Below, in pieces: positions 35,043 through 42,862 of a DNA stretch of 64,000 bases. Positions within the stretch are counted from its first letter, which is position 1; the number at the start of each line of letters is the position of its first letter. The translations under genes were made by a program, and so were the position numbers. The stretch comes from Chelativorans petroleitrophicus (GTDB lineage: Bacteria > Pseudomonadota > Alphaproteobacteria > Rhizobiales > Rhizobiaceae), in NCBI RefSeq assembly GCF_025398195.1, contig NZ_JAODNV010000007.1, forward strand, positions 186,001-250,000, in the 5' to 3' direction. Below the pieces are notes generated by a model, which was not told the DNA's origin, did no database searches, and was given only the letters and a program-made list of their open reading frames with translations.

Positions 35043-35873
35043 GTGAAAGCTGAGAGGGTAGCCGGGCGGGGCAAGGCGTACGCCAGATTTTTCGCAGCAG
35101 CGGCTTTAGCGCTGACGCTCGCCACCGCCGGTTGCGCGCACAGGGACCGAAACATCACAACCGGATCGGTCTCCGCCGGCGCTGCCGCGAACGCCGATAT
35201 CGCCTCCATGTCCATGCCGCAACTGACGGCGGCGGCCCGCAGTCTGGGTAACCGCTACATCCGCAATCCGAAGGACAAGGCGGTGGCGCTCCGTTATGCG
35301 AGCGTCCTGCAGATGAGCGGGCACGTGAACCAGTCCTTGGCGGTCATGCGCAAGCTTGCGATCGATTATCCTGAGGATCGCGAAGTCCTGGCAGCCTACG
35401 GCAAGGCTCTGGCGGCGGCAGGCGAGCTGGAGCCAGCGCTCGATGCGGTGCGCCGCGCACAGACGCCGGAATATCCCGACTGGCGACTGCTTTCTGCCGA
35501 GGGCGCCATCCTCGACCAACTCGGGCAGGCGGAAGCCGCCCGCGCGCTTTACCGCCGCGCGCTCGACCTTCAACGCGACGAGCCGTCCGTGCTGTCGAAT
35601 CTCGGCATGTCCTATCTCCTGGAAGGCGATCTCAGGACGGCGGAAATCTACATGGCGAAGGCTGCCGCGGCACCTGGCGCCGACAGTCGCGTGCGCCAGA
35701 ACCTCGCCCTCGTGGTCGGGCTTCAGGGAAGGTTCGCCGAGGCCGAGCAGATTGCGCGCCAGGAACTGTCTCCCGAGCAGGCCGAGGCCAACATAGCCTA
35801 CCTGCGCGCCATGCTTGCGCAGAATGACAGCTGGACCGAGATAGCCCGGGAAGACGACGGTCGGCGCGGCTGA
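35043..35873 (+). CDS. TPR lipoprotein, TadD-like
   Basis: 276 residues starting at a GTG. The N-terminus has a signal peptide ending in the lipobox LATAGC, so the mature protein should be lipid-anchored at that Cys. About four tetratricopeptide repeats follow from residue 80 (for example ALRYASVLQMSGHVNQSLAVM and ARALYRRALDLQRDEPSVLSN). Proteins like this are often named TadD, the Flp pilus assembly lipoprotein, but no other tad gene is here, so the role is open. It is monocistronic and divergent from the aminopeptidase. Confidence 0.72.
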   Translation: MKAERVAGRGKAYARFFAAAALALTLATAGCAHRDRNITTGSVSAGAAANADIASMSMPQLTAAARSLGNRYIRNPKDKAVALRYASVLQMSGHVNQSLAVMRKLAIDYPEDREVLAAYGKALAAAGELEPALDAVRRAQTPEYPDWRLLSAEGAILDQLGQAEAARALYRRALDLQRDEPSVLSNLGMSYLLEGDLRTAEIYMAKAAAAPGADSRVRQNLALVVGLQGRFAEAEQIARQELSPEQAEANIAYLRAMLAQNDSWTEIAREDDGRRG

Positions 35874-36040
35874 GAGGCGCGTCAAGCACCCATCCGCGAC
35901 GCCGAAACGACCGACTTTGCATCGACATTTAGAGCCGTGTCCGGCACGCGCATTTTCGTTGCCCGTCGGTCATCTCCATGTAACATATCGCCCTTAACCG
36001 TTGTGCACACTCGCGCAGGGGCAACAGGGAGAAACTGCAA

Positions 36041-37165
36041 ATGACAATGGTCACAAGGCGTGCATTCCTTCAGGGGGCGGCATCCGCGGCGGGGTTCGCG
36101 CTGGCGGCACCTTACATCTCGCGCAGCTACGCGCAGGGATCGTCGGGCGTCGTCAACATCTTCGCCTGGGCCGGCTACATCAATGACGAGATGCTGAGCG
36201 CCTTCGAGAAGGCAACGGGGATCAAGGCCAGCTTCACCCCGTATGGCACGAATGACGAACTGCTGAACCAGCTTCGCGCCAACAACGGCGCCGGATTCGA
36301 CATCATCTGGCCGACCGTCGACCGCGTACCGAACTACGTCGAGTTCGGCCTCGTCCAGCCGATCGACGAATCCAAGGTTGATGTCGACAAGTGCCTGCCG
36401 AGCGCCTGGTCGAACTCCGAAAATCTCGGCGCGGTGATCGACGGCAAACGCTATCAGGTCCCCACCGACTGGGGCACCGAGGCGATCGCCTTCGACAAGG
36501 ACCAGGCCCCGCTCGAATACGGCACCGCTTCCTATGGCGACATCTGGAAGCCCGAGATGGCTGGAAAGGCGACCGTGCGCGCGCATTCCGCCCTGGTCGG
36601 CCTTGGCCTCTGGCTGGAGGCCGAGGGCAAGCTGCCGATGCCCATGGTGGAGGCCTTCAAGTCCGAAGAGAACATGACGGCGATCTACGACGTCATCATC
36701 GAGGAGGCGATCGCCCGCAAGGCCAACATCGCACAGTTCTGGAACAACGAGAACGAGGCTCAGGGCGCCTTCCGCGTCAATGGCTGCGCCATCGGCCAGA
36801 CATGGGACTCGACCGCCGCGGCGCTCGCCAGGGAGGGCCTGCCGGTCGGCTTCATTGCGCCGAAGGAAGGCGCGCTCACCTGGATGGAAGGCGTTGCCAT
36901 CCCGTCCGGCGCGGAAAACGTCGAGCAGGCCTATGCCTTCATCAATTGGTTCCTGACGCCCGAGGCCGGCGCCATGTACACCAACGCCACCTCGATCAAC
37001 TCCACCGCTGTGGGCGCAGCCGACCTGATCTCGGACGAGGCCAAGGCCTTCTTCGCCGCCGCCTATCCGGGCGATGCGCTGGACAAGCTGTGGTGGTGGC
37101 CGATCCAGGAGAGCTGGTTCGTCGCCAAGCGCAACGAGTATCAGGACCGCTTCCTCTCGGCGTGA
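36041..37165 (+). CDS. polyamine-type ABC transporter, periplasmic binding protein
   Basis: 374 residues. A twin-arginine-like signal (VTRRAFLQGAASA, with cleavage near SYAQ) precedes a PotD/PotF-type fold with VNIFAWAGYINDEMLSAFEK and SGAENVEQAYAFINWFLTP. Hydrophobic/aromatic ligands typical of spermidine/putrescine binders (Trp in the WDST and WWWP segments) are present. It delivers a polyamine or similar cation to the permeases encoded downstream. GGGAGA precedes the ATG. It is followed by a 257-base gap with a hairpin and a leader frame before the ATPase. Confidence 0.88.
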   Translation: MTMVTRRAFLQGAASAAGFALAAPYISRSYAQGSSGVVNIFAWAGYINDEMLSAFEKATGIKASFTPYGTNDELLNQLRANNGAGFDIIWPTVDRVPNYVEFGLVQPIDESKVDVDKCLPSAWSNSENLGAVIDGKRYQVPTDWGTEAIAFDKDQAPLEYGTASYGDIWKPEMAGKATVRAHSALVGLGLWLEAEGKLPMPMVEAFKSEENMTAIYDVIIEEAIARKANIAQFWNNENEAQGAFRVNGCAIGQTWDSTAAALAREGLPVGFIAPKEGALTWMEGVAIPSGAENVEQAYAFINWFLTPEAGAMYTNATSINSTAVGAADLISDEAKAFFAAAYPGDALDKLWWWPIQESWFVAKRNEYQDRFLSA

Positions 37166-37310
37166 GGCGTTTTCGGAAGGGGGACCGTGGCCTCGCTACC
37201 GCGGGGCCCTGTCGCCCAAGGGCTTGGGCAATGCGTCCAGGCCCTTGGAATGTTTTCTGTTCTGTCCACGAAACTGCGGATCGGCCCATCTTCCGGCTTG
37301 CAGAGAAGGT

Positions 37311-37338
37311 AGCTGTTTCAATATGTTAGCCAACAGCT
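37311..37338. repeat. inverted repeat in the gap between binding-protein and ATPase genes
   Basis: AGCTGTT (37311-37317) and AACAGCT (37332-37338) are perfect complements with a 14-base loop. No T-run follows. In this position it may stabilise the upstream mRNA or act as an operator for a second promoter. Confidence 0.4.
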
Positions 37339-37372
37339 AAGCTTATAGAAACCGTAAGGGAGGGGGCAGGTA

Positions 37373-37438
37373 GTGAGCATTCTGGGAAATTTCACCCCGC
37401 CCTGCCATATCTTCGGGCAGCCATGTCACACTCGGTAG
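37373..37438 (+). CDS. possible 21-codon leader peptide overlapping the ATPase start
   Basis: A GTG-initiated frame of 21 codons (VSILGNFTPPCHIFGQ...) ends at TAG 37436-37438, 13 bases inside the ATPase gene. It has a much better ribosome-binding site (GGGAGGGGG at 37359-37367) than the ATPase ATG itself. Translation could load ribosomes for the ATPase by termination-reinitiation. The peptide has two Cys and no clear run of a regulatory amino acid. It may be chance. Confidence 0.25.
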   Translation: MSILGNFTPPCHIFGQPCHTR

Positions 37439-38490
37439 AACTGCAAAATGTCGGCATGGCCTTCGGCCAGACACGCGCCGTAAGCAACGTCTCCTTCACG
37501 GTCGAGGGCGGCGAGTTTTTCTCCATTCTCGGCCCCTCCGGCTGTGGCAAGACGACGATCCTGCGCATGATCGCAGGCTTCCTGGAGCCAACAGAAGGCA
37601 GGATCCTGATCGGCGGGCGCGACATGCGCGGGCTAGGGCCCGACAGGCGGCCGACAGCGATGATCTTCCAGTCGCTCGCCCTGTTCCCGCTCATGCCCGT
37701 TTGGGAAAACATCGCCTTCGGGCTTGAGGCTCGCGGCGTCTCCAAAGCGGAGCGGCGCAAGAAGGCGGAGGAGTTGCTGAAGCTCGTCGCCCTGGAAGGC
37801 TATGGCGACCGGATGCCCGGCGAGCTGTCGGGTGGCCAGCGCCAACGCGTCGCCATTGCGCGCGCTCTTGCTGTGGAGCCGCAGGTGCTCCTGCTGGACG
37901 AACCGCTTTCGGCCCTCGACCTGAAGCTGCGCCAGCACATGCGGGCGGAGCTGCGCGCGCTGCAGAAGCGCACGGGCGTGACTTTCATCTACATCACCCA
38001 CGACCAGTCGGAGGCGCTCGCCATGTCCGACCGCGTGGCGGTCATGAGCGAGGGCGTGCTTCAGCAGGTGGGGGCGCCGCGCGAGCTTTACGACAACCCC
38101 GTAACTCCCTTCGTCGCTCGATTCGTGGGCGAAACGAATGTGGTGGAGGGCCGGATTGCGGCGGTCGAGAACGGAATCACCAGCGTCGACACCGCCTATG
38201 GTCCGTTGCGCGGGCGTGCCGTGGCAAATCTCGCTCCCGGCATGCCGGCCCGGCTCTACGTGCGCCCGGAGGCGCTGGAGCACAAGGGCCAAGGCGCCAA
38301 CAAGCTCACCGCCACCATCGAGCGTATCGACTTTGAAGGTGCTTTTGCCCTGGCCCACGGCCGCCTGGAGGACGGCCGGCCACTGATCGCCTCCATCCCC
38401 AGCACCGAATTAAACCAGGCGCCCGCGGTGGGCGCGCGCGTCTCCTTCGTCTTCCGCGAGGCCAATGCGGTGGTGTTGCCCGATGGCTGA
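37423..38490 (+). CDS. polyamine-type ABC transporter, ATPase (PotA-like)
   Basis: 355 residues. Walker A GPSGCGKTT, signature [15 protein letters not shown], Walker B LLLDEPLSALD and the H-loop THDQSEAL are complete, followed by a C-terminal TOBE domain (from about residue 275, GMPARLYVRPEAL). This is the PotA/MalK class of ATPase. The start ATG has a weak ribosome-binding site; an overlapping leader frame precedes it. Its stop overlaps the first permease gene by 8 bases (ATGGCTGA). Confidence 0.92.
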   Translation: MSHSVELQNVGMAFGQTRAVSNVSFTVEGGEFFSILGPSGCGKTTILRMIAGFLEPTEGRILIGGRDMRGLGPDRRPTAMIFQSLALFPLMPVWENIAFGLEARGVSKAERRKKAEELLKLVALEGYGDRMPGELSGGQRQRVAIARALAVEPQVLLLDEPLSALDLKLRQHMRAELRALQKRTGVTFIYITHDQSEALAMSDRVAVMSEGVLQQVGAPRELYDNPVTPFVARFVGETNVVEGRIAAVENGITSVDTAYGPLRGRAVANLAPGMPARLYVRPEALEHKGQGANKLTATIERIDFEGAFALAHGRLEDGRPLIASIPSTELNQAPAVGARVSFVFREANAVVLPDG

Positions 38491-39364
38491 GCTCTTCCGG
38501 CGGTTCGGTGGGGGGCTTGGCACCCTTTTCCTTGCCCTCGTGGCGGTGTGGCTCGCAGGCATGGTGCTGGCGCCCAATCTGACCATGATCGACTATGCGC
38601 TCAGGCCCAACCTGCCGCCGGCGGAGATCGGCGGACAGCGCGACGTTTATTCGCTCGACAACATCCTCTATCTCGCAAACGAGAGCGTGCACCGCGCGAT
38701 CTTCTTCAAGACCGTTTGGGCGAGCGCTCTCGTGACGTTCATCACGCTCGTCGTCTGCTATCCCATCGCCTTCTGGCTGGCGCAGAGGGCAACGCCCGGC
38801 CAGGCGGCCGTCGTCATCCTGGCGCTCACCATTCCCTTCTGGATCAATGAGGTGCTGCGCACGCTCGCCTGGTACATCCTGCTGGCCTTTCGCGGCCCGC
38901 TCAACGCGCTTCTTCTGGTGATCGGAATTATCGACGAACCGGTGCGCTGGTATGGCGATATCGGCGTGCTCGCCGGCATGACCTATGCCTACATCCTGTT
39001 CATGCTCTTCCCGATCTATAACGCCATCGAATCGCTCGACAGATCGCAGCTTGAGGCGGCGCGGGACCTCGGCGCCTCCGTCTGGCGCACCCACTGGCGC
39101 ATCGTCATCCCGCATTCGAAGGCGGGCATAGCCACCGGATGCGTCTTCACCTTCATGCTGGCGGCGGGAAGCTATGTGGCCCCGGCCCTGCTCGGCTCGC
39201 CCGGCAGCCGCTGGTTCACCGAGATCATCTACAACTGGTTCTTCGAGGGCGGCGACTGGAACCGCGGCGCGGCCTATGCGCTCGTGCTGCTTGTGCTTTG
39301 CCTTGCGGTCGTGCTGGTCACGCTCAAGCTTGCGCGGGTAAACCTCACGGATGTGGCCAAATGA
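38483..39364 (+). CDS. polyamine-type ABC transporter, permease 1 (PotB-like)
   Basis: 293 residues from ATG 38483 (MAELFRRFGG), inside the end of the ATPase gene. Six membrane segments, and the coupling loop LEAARDLGASVWRTHWRIVIPHSKAG is the EAA motif of binding-protein-dependent permeases (core EAARDLGAS). The large periplasmic loop between helices 1 and 2 (about residues 45-80) is usual for PotB. It overlaps permease 2 by four bases. Confidence 0.9.
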   Translation: MAELFRRFGGGLGTLFLALVAVWLAGMVLAPNLTMIDYALRPNLPPAEIGGQRDVYSLDNILYLANESVHRAIFFKTVWASALVTFITLVVCYPIAFWLAQRATPGQAAVVILALTIPFWINEVLRTLAWYILLAFRGPLNALLLVIGIIDEPVRWYGDIGVLAGMTYAYILFMLFPIYNAIESLDRSQLEAARDLGASVWRTHWRIVIPHSKAGIATGCVFTFMLAAGSYVAPALLGSPGSRWFTEIIYNWFFEGGDWNRGAAYALVLLVLCLAVVLVTLKLARVNLTDVAK

Positions 39365-40167
39365 GCGCAGCTGACCGTATTCTGAGGGCGCTGTTCGGCT
39401 TCTACTTCGCCGCCTTCTTCATCTATCTCTTCGCGCCGCTCGTCATTATGGCGGGGGCTACCTTCAATGCCAGCCGCTTTCCCACGATCACGCCCTGGCA
39501 GGGCACTACGCTTCAGTGGTTCAACGCGCTCTGGGCCGACCGGGGCATGTGGGAATCGCTCTGGACCTCGATCGTCGTCGCCTTCTTCGTGGTCCTCGTC
39601 TCCTTGCCGATTGGCACGGCGGCCGCCCTGGTGCTCACCAGCCTTCATGCGCGCGCTCGCAGTGTCATGTACGCCGTCATGGTCTCGCCGCTGCTCACGC
39701 CAGGCGTGGTTGTCGGCATCGCTACGCTCGTGCTTTGGCGGCAGATCGGCGTTGGCGGCGGCATCTTCCTGATCGTGCTTGCCCAGTCGAGCTTCATCAT
39801 TTGCTATGTCATGCTGATGGTCGCAGCCCGGCTGCAGCGCTTCGACCGCACGCAGGAGGAAGCCGCGATCGGGCTGGGAGCCTCCCGCTTCATGGTCTTC
39901 CGCCGCATCCTCCTGCCTTTCCTGCGGCCCGCGCTTTTCGCCGCGGGCTTTCTGGCGATCCTCCAGTCGGTCGAAAACTATAACACGACGCTGTTCGTGC
40001 GCGGCTTCGATACACCTCTAACGGTCTATATCGCCACCAAGGTGCGCACGGGGCTGACGCCGGCCGTGAATGCGCTGGCGCTCATCATGATCGTGGTGAC
40101 CATAGCCGGGGCGATCCTCTATGAGGTAGTGCGCCGGCGCGCCCAGCAGCGAAGCAGCGCCGTCTAG
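39361..40167 (+). CDS. polyamine-type ABC transporter, permease 2 (PotC-like)
   Basis: 268 residues from ATG 39361, overlapping the stop of permease 1 by ATGA. Six hydrophobic segments; the EAA loop is EEAAIGLGASRFMVFRRILLP (core EEAAIGLGAS). The N-terminal helix FYFAAFFIYLFAPLVIM and the GATFNASRFP segment are typical of PotC. It completes the importer. It is convergent with nth, separated by 60 bases with no strong hairpin. Confidence 0.9.
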   Translation: MSAADRILRALFGFYFAAFFIYLFAPLVIMAGATFNASRFPTITPWQGTTLQWFNALWADRGMWESLWTSIVVAFFVVLVSLPIGTAAALVLTSLHARARSVMYAVMVSPLLTPGVVVGIATLVLWRQIGVGGGIFLIVLAQSSFIICYVMLMVAARLQRFDRTQEEAAIGLGASRFMVFRRILLPFLRPALFAAGFLAILQSVENYNTTLFVRGFDTPLTVYIATKVRTGLTPAVNALALIMIVVTIAGAILYEVVRRRAQQRSSAV

Positions 40168-40227
40168 GCATTCGCGGCAACTCAAGATCCCGTGCGGATA
40201 AAGCCAGGCAGCCGAACCTGACGACAC

Positions 40228-41037
40228 TCACGCCTCTTCCGCCTGCCGCCTCTCCTCGATTGGTTCCCACGGAACCAGCGGCGCGGGCACGTCGCTCGTC
40301 TTCTCTGGCGCTTTGCAGAGATCGGCGATGATGCAGGCAGAGCAATCGGGCTTGCGCGCCTTGCAGACATAGCGTCCGTGCAGGATCAGCCAGTGATGCG
40401 CGTGAAGCAGGTATTCCTCGGGGATCGCGGAAAGCAGCGCCCGTTCCACCTCCTCCGGTGTCCGGCCCGGAGCCAGCAGGATGCGGTTCGAAACCCGGAA
40501 GATATGGGTATCGACAGCCATTGTGGGCTGGCCGAATGCGACGTTCAGAACCACATTGGCCGTCTTGCGGCCCACCCCCGGCAGCTGCTGAAGCGCCTCC
40601 CGGTCCTCCGGGATCTTGCCGCCGTGATCGCGGATGAGCGCCTCGCAGAGCGCGATGACGTTCTTGGCCTTATTGCGCCATAGCCCAATGGTACGGATAT
40701 ATTCGCCAAGCTTCTCCTCGCCCAACGCCAGCATCTTCTCAGGCGTATCGGCAACGGCGAAAAGCGGGCGCGTCGCCTTGTTCACGCCCGCATCCGTCGC
40801 CTGCGCCGAAAGCACGACGGCGACCAGCAGCGTAAAGGGATTGACCGATTCGAGCTCACCCTTCGGCTCCGGCCGTTGCACACGGAAACGGCGGAAGATC
40901 TCGTCTACCTCCTGCGGAGTGTAGGCGGTGACCGGCCTCTTCTGTGCCTGCCTGCTTCTGGGCGATGCCTTGCTGCTCTTCGGCTTCGGGCGGGGAACCC
41001 TTACAGAGGCAATACTTTTTGACTTGGGCTTTTGCAT
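40228..41037 (-). CDS. nth: endonuclease III
   Basis: 269 residues from ATG 41037 after GAGGCGG; a longer frame to 41601 overlaps two other genes and is rejected. The N-terminal 40 residues are a Lys/Arg/Pro-rich tail longer than in E. coli. The helix-hairpin-helix LPGVGRKTANVVLN has the catalytic Lys, VDTHIFRV the catalytic Asp, and the four Cys ligands of the [4Fe-4S] cluster follow in C-x6-C-x2-C-x5-C spacing (VCKARKPDCSACIIADLC). It removes oxidised pyrimidines from DNA. It is divergent from the DUF2244 gene. Confidence 0.96.
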   Translation of the reverse strand: MQKPKSKSIASVRVPRPKPKSSKASPRSRQAQKRPVTAYTPQEVDEIFRRFRVQRPEPKGELESVNPFTLLVAVVLSAQATDAGVNKATRPLFAVADTPEKMLALGEEKLGEYIRTIGLWRNKAKNVIALCEALIRDHGGKIPEDREALQQLPGVGRKTANVVLNVAFGQPTMAVDTHIFRVSNRILLAPGRTPEEVERALLSAIPEEYLLHAHHWLILHGRYVCKARKPDCSACIIADLCKAPEKTSDVPAPLVPWEPIEERRQAEEA

Positions 41038-41058
41038 GCCGCCTCTATAATTCCAATC

Positions 41059-41544
41059 ATGGACGAAATGAACGCCGCCGACACGCCTTTCTTCAAGGCG
41101 CTCCTCGTTCCCCACCGCTCGCTGGGCCGTGCCGGATACTTCACGCTGATGGGCAGCGTGCTGCTCGTATGGCTGACATTCGGCGCCATATTCCTCTCTA
41201 TGGGCGCGTGGCCCATCTTCGGCTTTCTCGGTCTGGACGTGCTCGCCCTCTATATCGCATTCCGTGTGAACTACCGCGCCGCGCGCGTGCGTGAGGAGGT
41301 GTCGCTCTCCCGCACCAATCTGCACATACGCAAGGTGCCCCCATCCGGCCGCCCGGAGGAGCACAGCTTCAATCCCTTCTGGACTCGCTTCCGCGTGCGG
41401 CGGCATGCTGAACTGGGCATTATGGACATGGCCGTCGAAGCGCGCGAGAAACGCGTGCTCATCGGCAGCTTCCTCAATCCGGACGACAGGGAGAGCTTTG
41501 CCAAGGCGTTCGGTCAGGCGCTCGCGACCGCAAAGGGTCGATAG
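41059..41544 (+). CDS. DUF2244 membrane protein
   Basis: 161 residues from ATG 41059. Two adjacent membrane segments (about residues 27-70, with SVLLVWLTFGAIFLSMG) are followed by a soluble beta-rich domain with FNPFWTRFRVRR and VLIGSFLNPDDRESFAKAF. This is DUF2244, a family common in alphaproteobacteria and of unknown role. It is divergent from nth, 21 bases apart, an arrangement I recall from related genomes. The AraC/methyltransferase fusion lies 68 bases downstream. Confidence 0.85.
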   Translation: MDEMNAADTPFFKALLVPHRSLGRAGYFTLMGSVLLVWLTFGAIFLSMGAWPIFGFLGLDVLALYIAFRVNYRAARVREEVSLSRTNLHIRKVPPSGRPEEHSFNPFWTRFRVRRHAELGIMDMAVEAREKRVLIGSFLNPDDRESFAKAFGQALATAKGR

Positions 41545-41612
41545 AAGCCGGGCAAGAATCGGGTGGCATCTTGTGCTTTCCCGCCTCAAATGAGCGTTCA
41601 AGGAGAAATGCC

Positions 41613-42497
41613 ATGAACGCAGAACCAGCCATACTCGAACGCGACATCACGCCCACGGGCGGGGACTATGAGATCGTTCGGCGTGTGATCGAGAAGATCA
41701 GCCTGGACTATCGCAACCAGCCCTCGCTGGATTCGCTGGCGGCCGAGCTGGGGGAGACGCCCACAGGCCTGCAGAAGCTGTTTACGCGCTGGGCGGGTCT
41801 GTCGCCCAAGGCCTTCCTGCAGGCCGTGACGCTCGATCATGCACGCCGGCTGCTCGATGCCGGCATGCCGCTCTTGGAGACGTCGCTGGAACTTGGCATG
41901 TCGGGACCCGGCCGGTTGCACGATCTGTTCGTGACCCACGAGGCAATCTCGCCTGGCGAATACAAAGCTCGCGGGGCGGGGCTTACGATCCGCTACGGCT
42001 ATCATCTCTCGCCTTTCGGCATCGCTCTCGTGATGGTCACCGAGCGCGGGCTTGCGGGCCTTGCCTTTGCCGATCCGGGTGAGGAGCAGGTGGCATTCGA
42101 GGACATGCGCGCGCGCTGGCCCAACGCCGCCTACATTGAGGACGCGGCAGCTACGGCACCCTATGCCGCGCGCATCTTCGATCCCGCACGCTGGCGCGCG
42201 GACCAGCCCCTTCGCATCGTGCTTATCGGCACGGATTTCCAGATTCGTGTTTGGGAAGCTCTGCTCCGAATCCCGATGGGCCGGGCGCGTGCCTATTCCG
42301 ACATCGCCGCCGAGATCGGCTGCCCCGCCGCCTCCCGTGCGGTGGGCGCCGCCGTGGGCGCCAATCCGCTGTCCTTCGTCGTGCCCTGTCACCGGGCGCT
42401 TGGAAAGTCCGGCGCGCTAACGGGCTATCACTGGGGGCTGACGCGCAAGCGCGCCATCCTCGGCTGGGAGGCCGCCCAGCTTCAAAGGGCGGCTTGA
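41613..42497 (+). CDS. AraC-type HTH fused to methylated-DNA-protein cysteine methyltransferase
   Basis: 294 residues from ATG 41613, with AAGGAG upstream. Residues about 18-118 form an AraC-like double helix-turn-helix (SLDSLAAELGETPTGLQKLF and LLETSLELGMSGPGRLHDLF). Residues about 130-290 form an O6-alkylguanine transferase domain with the acceptor Cys259 in FVVPCHRALGK. It has the layout of the C-terminal two thirds of Ada but no N-terminal zinc/Cys38 methyl-phosphotriester domain. It should repair O6-methylguanine by suicide transfer; how it would sense damage for regulation is unclear. A 13-bp terminator stem begins at its stop codon. Confidence 0.9.
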   Translation: MNAEPAILERDITPTGGDYEIVRRVIEKISLDYRNQPSLDSLAAELGETPTGLQKLFTRWAGLSPKAFLQAVTLDHARRLLDAGMPLLETSLELGMSGPGRLHDLFVTHEAISPGEYKARGAGLTIRYGYHLSPFGIALVMVTERGLAGLAFADPGEEQVAFEDMRARWPNAAYIEDAAATAPYAARIFDPARWRADQPLRIVLIGTDFQIRVWEALLRIPMGRARAYSDIAAEIGCPAASRAVGAAVGANPLSFVVPCHRALGKSGALTGYHWGLTRKRAILGWEAAQLQRAA

Positions 42498-42535
42498 GGC
42501 GGCCAGCATAGCGCACTGAGCCATGCTGGCCGCCT
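42497..42535. terminator. bidirectional hairpin terminator
   Basis: AGGCGGCCAGCAT (42497-42509) pairs perfectly with ATGCTGGCCGCCT (42523-42535) across a 13-base loop. It lies exactly between the convergent methyltransferase fusion (stop ends at 42497) and csbD gene (stop at 42548). The T-run on plus is imperfect (TTTT after 12 bases). The position and stem strength make a two-way terminator likely. Confidence 0.7.
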
Positions 42536-42547
42536 CTGCGAGAGTTT

Positions 42548-42745
42548 TCAGTGGCGCGCCAGCCACTCGTCGATTTCGCGTTCAGCCTCTTCCTGGGCCT
42601 TTCCGTAACGCTCCTGTATGCGCCCGGCGAGTTCCTTACGGTTGCCAGCGATGACGTGAAGATCGTCATCGGTGAGCTTGCCCCACTGTTTCTGGGCCTT
42701 ACCCTTGAATTGCTCCCAGTTTCCTTCGATCTGATTCCAGTTCAT
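42548..42745 (-). CDS. CsbD-family stress protein
   Basis: 65 residues, the usual CsbD length, highly charged and without hydrophobic segments. MNWNQIEGNWEQFKGKAQ and WGKLTDDDLHVIAGNRKEL are the family signatures. CsbD proteins are induced by general stress (SigB in Bacillus, EcfG in alphaproteobacteria); their action is unknown. A possible EcfG-type promoter lies 60 bases upstream (see the palindromic region at 42785-42812). Confidence 0.92.
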   Translation of the reverse strand: MNWNQIEGNWEQFKGKAQKQWGKLTDDDLHVIAGNRKELAGRIQERYGKAQEEAEREIDEWLARH

Positions 42746-42784
42746 TGAATGCTCCTGCGTTTCGCGGCGGGTTCGCCGTTTCCC

Positions 42785-42812
42785 GGAACTCCGGGAGCGC
42801 CGGAGTGGTTCC
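42785..42812 (-). promoter_or_regulatory. palindromic csbD upstream region with a weak EcfG-like promoter
   Basis: On the minus strand GGAACC (42812-42807) is followed after a 17-base spacer from GGAAC by AGTT, one base off the EcfG -10 CGTT. The same DNA is an inverted repeat with a perfect core CTCCGG-GAGCG-CCGGAG (42789-42805) and outer GGAAC/GGTTCC arms. The promoter call is weak because of the -10 mismatch. The region is shared with the divergent P450 gene. Confidence 0.3.
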
Positions 42813-42862
42813 GGTGGCCTCGTGCGATTGAAGACGCCACACCGGATACATAGCTTCGCTGA

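Noticed and set aside
35043-35873. Tad pilus locus
   Set aside because: Only a TadD-like TPR lipoprotein is here; no tadA, tadB, tadC, rcpA or flp genes were found nearby.
41038-41601. N-terminal extension of nth
   Set aside because: It would overlap the whole DUF2244 gene on the other strand; ATG 41037 with GAGGCGG fits the family start.
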